Shown here piece by piece: positions 59,679 through 64,000 of a stretch of 64,000 nucleotides of DNA (position 1 is its first letter; each line of letters opens with the position of its first letter). The stretch is taken from assembly GCA_003254905.1 (NCBI GenBank), contig QANU01087068.1, forward strand, positions 107,721 to 171,720. The letters are read 5' to 3'. Source of the stretch: Nissolia schottii (Eukaryota; Streptophyta; Magnoliopsida; Fabales; Fabaceae). The position numbers were made by a program, and so were the translations under genes. The notes below the pieces were generated by a model. That model worked only from the letters and a program-made list of their open reading frames with translations, ran no database searches and was not told the origin of the DNA.

Positions 59679-60460
59679 TTTCCCTGCAAATTAGCAGCAC
59701 CACAATGAATAAACACACATAGGATAGGAGACAAGAACTATAAATTCATTACAGTGAATTCATTATCATAAGCACAGAGTAGTGTATTAACTCTTAACTG
59801 AGACAAGTCAAAAACAAAACAAGCTGTTATAGCTGGTTTTAAATGGAACATCGGAAGGACAAAAGGGGTGAAGACATAGGATTCTTTATATGCCATGTAA
59901 GGGAAGGTTCGAATCAATCCTTGCTTGTAATTTCTACATCTGGGTTTTGATACTTTTGATGTCAGCTTGTCTCTTTTTTGAATTTATTCTCTACAATCCC
60001 CCCAAACTTTTTGGCTGATTTTTCCTTTTTTTCCTCAATAAAATAAGAGAAAAATCTACACACAAGATTCAATTTTTATCCTTCCTCAATTCCCCTGATC
60101 TCATCCTCCAAAACAAACCCCAAAACTGAAAAAACGAATCGGGAAAAGAGAGTCAGAAAAAGGCGTTCATACCGCAAAACTCAGCTTTGACTCCACCACA
60201 TCCGTTCTCCCAATTTGCCCGAGACACCATAAAAGCAAATCAATCGATGAATTTGAAGCCTCGTTCAACAAAACGTTCTCTGCAATCAATCCAATTTTTG
60301 CATATAACAAACACAATCAAATCTCTCTCTATAGAATGGATTGGATTTCACATCAATGCAAAAATCTTAATCATAAATAAACATTAATAATCACATGATC
60401 TGAACTCCGAATTCAGAAGACGGAGAGAGAGAAAGACCAGAGCCATATTCCGTCATATGT
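59679..60460 (-). promoter_or_regulatory. MPK7 leader with a 5'UTR intron
   Basis: On the minus strand TTTGCG|GTATGAACG at 60172 is a good donor and AATTTGCAG|GG at 59684 a good acceptor. This leaves only GGAAA before the MPK7 ATG and makes a 489-bp leader intron. The upstream leader exon would run from about 60,173 to 60,450. A GAGAGAGAAAG stretch at 60,424 may mark the transcription start region. Splicing is inferred, not observed. Confidence 0.6.
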
Positions 60461-61113
60461 TCATAAATGAAAACCATATGATAACATAGCATAATATATC
60501 CTTAGCAATATGCTTACCTAGGCATAAAGGCATGGAATAAAATTAAATTAAATAAGTTAAAAATAAATACATAAAATAAAAGGAAATTGGGGGCATTTAA
60601 CATTTTAACATATGGTCATGAATCACATGAGACACAACGACGACCCCAACCCATACGGCATTGGTGTTTGGTATTATTGATTGGGTTTGCTTTACCCGCA
60701 AGAGAGAATTCCATGATATAAACGACACCTTTCCGTTTTGCGTTTGGCACTTTGGGTAGAAAGGGAACAACTAGTACTACTATCAAATCTTAAACGTGTC
60801 TTGTCTTTTTCCTTCTCACGTTACAACATTCACACCATTCCATTCCCTTTCCTTTATTGCTCATCAATGTTTTGTTTTTTTTCTCTCTCTTTCTTTTTGC
60901 ATTCAGGCGCACAGACAAAATCGGTAACTTTCCTCTCAAATACACACCTCCTGAATTATCTCCACTTCAAAGTGGCTGTTTATACATTACTTATAATAAT
61001 AAGGATTCAAATTACTATATAGTATATACATGACTTTACCTAGGATTAATTCATGGAAAGTTATGGAGTGGAGTGAAATGTGCATCAACATTGAATTCTA
61101 TATTCTATTGTTT
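60461..61113. other. Upstream flank of MPK7, no gene seen
   Basis: AT-rich with a pyrimidine-rich TTTTCCTT segment at 60,800-60,910; its open frame has no family character. Confidence 0.6.
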
Positions 61114-61129
61114 AGATATGTGATGGAAT

Positions 61130-61296
61130 ACTAACGGGAGTTGATCCAACTGTGTTCGAGACCTTGTGTACGCAGTTATTCCCGCTGGGAGACTCACCTG
61201 CCATAGCCAGGTGTGCGACCCGGGTCGACTCGGATTAGTCAAGGCTAAGCCTTGGATACCGGGCAGGCAACCTATAAAAAAAAATAAAAATAAAAA
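61130..61296 (+). mobile_element. SINE with perfect 16-bp target-site duplication
   Basis: Flanked by AGATATGTGATGGAAT at 61114-61129 and again at 61297-61312. The body has a pol III B-box-like GTTCGAGACC (61157), then ACCCGGGTCGACTCGG and CTAAGCCTTGGATACCGGG, and ends in an A-rich tail with T interruptions. The tRNA-like A box is not clear, so it is probably 5'-truncated. The perfect duplication indicates a fairly recent insertion. Confidence 0.88.
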
Positions 61297-61312
61297 AGAT
61301 ATGTGATGGAAT

Positions 61313-62889
61313 TAAATGATATTGGACCGCACTCGTTCTATTTCGCTCCATCTAACATTAAATTTTTTTTCATTATTTGAAATCAAATAATGAATTAGAC
61401 CACAAGGTGATTCCAATTGACAAATTCGCCTCTTTTTAAAGTGTTTAAAATTTGAGACTCCAGAAAGATAAAACTTATGCAACGAGGAGTAATTATATTA
61501 GTCGACTTGGATTAGTTGGGCTCATTAATAGTTAAGTTCGAATGATGGATTATTTGATGTTTCTATGGACATCATTTTCTCATACTTTAGAAATAATATA
61601 TAATTTTACAATGTATTAACTTAAAAATTATCATATAATTATAAAAATATTTATAATCATATCTTAATTTATGTTTAGTTACATGGTTTTCTCAATTTTT
61701 ATTTTAAAAAATCAAAATTTCAAATTACATGATTATTTAAAGTTATTTACACTTTTTTTAGTTTAAATTTAAGAATTTAGTTTTTAAAAATTAAAATTAA
61801 AAAAATTATGTAATTAAATATAAATTAAGATTTCATTGTTAACATTTTAATACCTATTTAACAGTGTTTAAGTTAGTATCATGTTAAATTGTAATTTTAA
61901 AAGTAAGATAGCATGTGACCCTTAACTGCACCAAAGAAACATACCAGTTCATTGGGGGGGGGGGGATTAATATTAATGAATTAGAAATTTGTCTCGATTC
62001 ACCTGTTGATTTACAAATGACGTGGATATAACATTTATTTTGTTACAATTCATTTCAATTCATACACCTCCATCGCATTCTTTAGATATCTGTTTATATG
62101 GATTGATTCGTACACGAATGCATGAGGAAATGCTTAGCATTTATCTACCAATGAATTTGGCCGGCACTGAGGTATGGTACCTACTCATAACTATAATTTA
62201 TTAATCGCTAATTAGGTGGCGAAAGTGAAGATATCTTCTCCCTTCGGCTGCCACTGCTACGTAGTGCGATTTCAATCCCCACAGCACTCATGCTTTTGAC
62301 ATAATTTTTTTAATATAAACCCAATTTTAACACCTAAAATTTAGCCATTCTTGCATAATAAATGATTCTCATTAACTGTCTTTAAGATATATTTACATGA
62401 TCATTAGTCTCCACCAATTTTTTTTTACTTAAATATGAGGTATTAAAATTATATTTAACAAAACAATTATTTTATTAGATTTACTTTCCTCTAAACCTAA
62501 TAATTTAGTTCTTTCGTGTATTTATAGGGGCTTCTTTAGATAAATAAGACTTTAGATGTAATTTTATAAGTTTAAATTAAAAGAAATAAAATATTTTTTT
62601 GGTAAGGAACGAGTTAAGAGTTTGATGATATACATAATTATTTAGATTAAATGATAAGTTAAATTAAATTTTCGAGACGAAGTTAGAGGGTTAGGTCAAT
62701 ATATTTTACGAGTGTAATTTCTACATGCAAAGTTTTACATACTATGATATAATTACATCAATCATAACTCACTAAATAACAATGTAAAATTCTCTTACAT
62801 TTACGATATATAAACATTAAATTCATATTTTATTTTACAAAATATTTAAACAAAATTAAATTACTTTAAAAAAATTTAATAGATAATTC
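61313..62889. other. Intergenic, AT-rich
   Basis: No gene seen. A run of about eleven G at 61,954-61,965 stands out in otherwise AT-rich DNA. Confidence 0.6.
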
Positions 62890-63010
62890 TTGAAAAATGT
62901 CAAGCCCAGGCTAGTATCAAGACAATGCCTTAACTATTAGGTTGGTATCACTTTTTGTTATATTTTATGCAAACATATTTATTAATATAATTTTATTATT
63001 TTAATTTTTG
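62890..63010. mobile_element. Fragment of the foldback MITE family
   Basis: GTTATATTTTATGCAAACAT followed by ATTTATTAATATAATTTTATTATTT matches, with few differences, 32,506-32,557 of the foldback element. AAGCCCAGGCTAG precedes it where the foldback has its GGCCTGG-rich end. Only one arm part is present. Confidence 0.65.
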
Positions 63011-63440
63011 TTTTTAAAAACTCTAAATTAAATAACTCTATCTCTCTTTTATTTCTCATTCTCAAATTAAAGGATAAAAAATTGTAATTCAATCATATAT
63101 ACTTGCTCATGTGCAGGGGTGAATAAACAAACCAAACATGGTTGCTAGTCTTGTTTGTGTGTTTTATTTAATTGTTCGTATTAGAGTAATGTGTTTTGAT
63201 GTTTCATTATTGGAAGTTTGAATTTATGTTGTTGATGATGGAACCTTTTTCTTGATCTATAGAGTTACAATTTGGATTTATGTATGAATTTTTATTTGAA
63301 TATTAGATTATTGTTACAATTTAGATTTTTGTTAATCTATTAAATTCTTGATCTATAAATGTTAAAATTTTATTTAAATATTAAATAGGTCATGGTAAAT
63401 AGACCATAATAATAAGTCAGACAACATATTTTTGGTAAAT

Positions 63441-63442
63441 AC

Positions 63443-63516
<74 letters not shown>
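63441..63516. repeat. (TA)n(GA)n compound microsatellite
   Basis: An ATATAT run followed by an uninterrupted GA run, as at 7844-7919. Confidence 0.95.
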
Positions 63517-63517
<1 letters not shown>

Positions 63518-63564
63518 CAGGCGGCCTGCTATGCTCGAGGTTAAACTATTACTAGCAAATTGAA

Positions 63565-64000
63565 ATTTAGTGGCGGTCACTTAGCGGCGGTTTTTAATAA
63601 CGCGCGCCTTTGCAATCATCGAAAGCGTATAGTGGCGGTTCATTGCAATAGTTGTGAAAGGCTAACACTTTGCGGCGGTTTGAGTATTCTAGCGGCGATT
63701 CTTAATTTACAATAATAAAAAAATGAGAAAAGAAATTAAAAAAAAAAAAAAAAAAAAAGCTTCTCACCGCGCGCACTCTGCCTCTCTCTTTCTTTCTCTC
63801 TCTCTCTCTCTCCTTCTTCGACGAACTCGTCGTCCTAGGGAACCCAAAGTGGAGATGCTCAGCAGCGGCGATGAGGACGACATGAAAGAGCCGATCGCGA
63901 TGGCGATGACGAGGGTTAGCTGTAGCGACTGCGGTGACGAGGAATCACAGCAGCGACGGCGGCTATGACCTCCACGACCACGAGTCCCGCCTCAAGACCC
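63565..64000 (+). other. GCGG-rich repeat stretch and start of an unidentified transcript-like region
   Basis: At 63,570-63,705 the phrase (AG/AT/TT)GGCGGT or GCGGCGGTTT occurs five or six times in variant form, like the subterminal repeats of CACTA-type or other DNA transposons. After a poly-A run (63,738-63,759) a CT-rich segment and then GC-rich sequence follow to the window end. The frame from ATG at 63855 (MLSSGDEDDMKEPIAMAMTR) is open for 38 codons and could be a captured gene fragment or a genuine first exon; it is not recognised. Confidence 0.4.

Noticed and set aside
59890..59960. tRNA-like GGTTCGAATC motif, possible tRNA gene or SINE
   Set aside because: No A box, no cloverleaf and no tail or duplication around it. 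No tRNA gene was found anywhere in the window.
1..64000. CRISPR arrays, operons, bacterial-style ribosome sites or replication origins
   Set aside because: The window is plant nuclear DNA with spliced genes; no spaced direct-repeat arrays of the CRISPR kind were seen.

Overview
This is plant nuclear DNA: AT-rich, intron-containing genes with GT-AG (once GC-AG) splicing, eight protein genes typical of eudicots, and many plant transposons. The protein set and the repeats suggest a legume related to soybean, cowpea or pigeonpea; that assignment is inference, because no marker sequence settles the species. Spliced models below were built by hand from reading-frame continuity, splice consensus and family knowledge.

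Left part (1-23 kb) is mostly transposon. It opens with the tail of a MULE transposase and an opposing, decayed plant-mobile-domain (PMD) gene. Two blocks of degenerate telomere-like TTAGGG sequence, each followed by an AAT microsatellite, lie on either side of the PMD gene. A small heavy-metal-associated isoprenylated protein gene (HIPP, 6.7-8.0 kb) follows. From 10,994 to 22,680 is a nest of LTR elements that can be taken apart by its target-site duplications. A solo LTR was hit by a gag-only element of the same family. That element's own 5' LTR was hit by a ~3.1 kb solo LTR of another family, which was in turn hit by a 1.5 kb solo LTR.

Middle part (23.5-50.7 kb) is the gene-dense arm: a DUF538 protein, an LRK10L-type receptor kinase, the mitochondrial dicarboxylate/tricarboxylate carrier DTC, the plastid thioredoxin-fold protein MRL7, a 14-exon peroxisomal acyl-activating enzyme (AAE17/18), a DYW-class PPR protein head-to-head with it, and an S1-group bZIP factor. 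The bZIP leader carries the conserved sucrose-control uORF. A long foldback element, a three-copy MITE family, two SINEs and a ~25-bp minisatellite sit between or inside these genes.

Right part (50.7-64 kb) holds a Pack-MULE-like element with long diverged terminal inverted repeats around GC-rich captured sequence, the group C MAP kinase MPK7 with a 5'UTR intron, a SINE with a perfect 16-bp target duplication, and at the edge a GCGG-rich stretch that runs out of the window.

The genes are not an operon-like set. The common themes are energy and carbon (DTC, AAE, sucrose-sensing bZIP) and organelle expression (MRL7, DYW PPR), but their adjacency is probably incidental. The only clear shared regulation is the 258-bp divergent promoter between the acyl-activating enzyme and the PPR gene.
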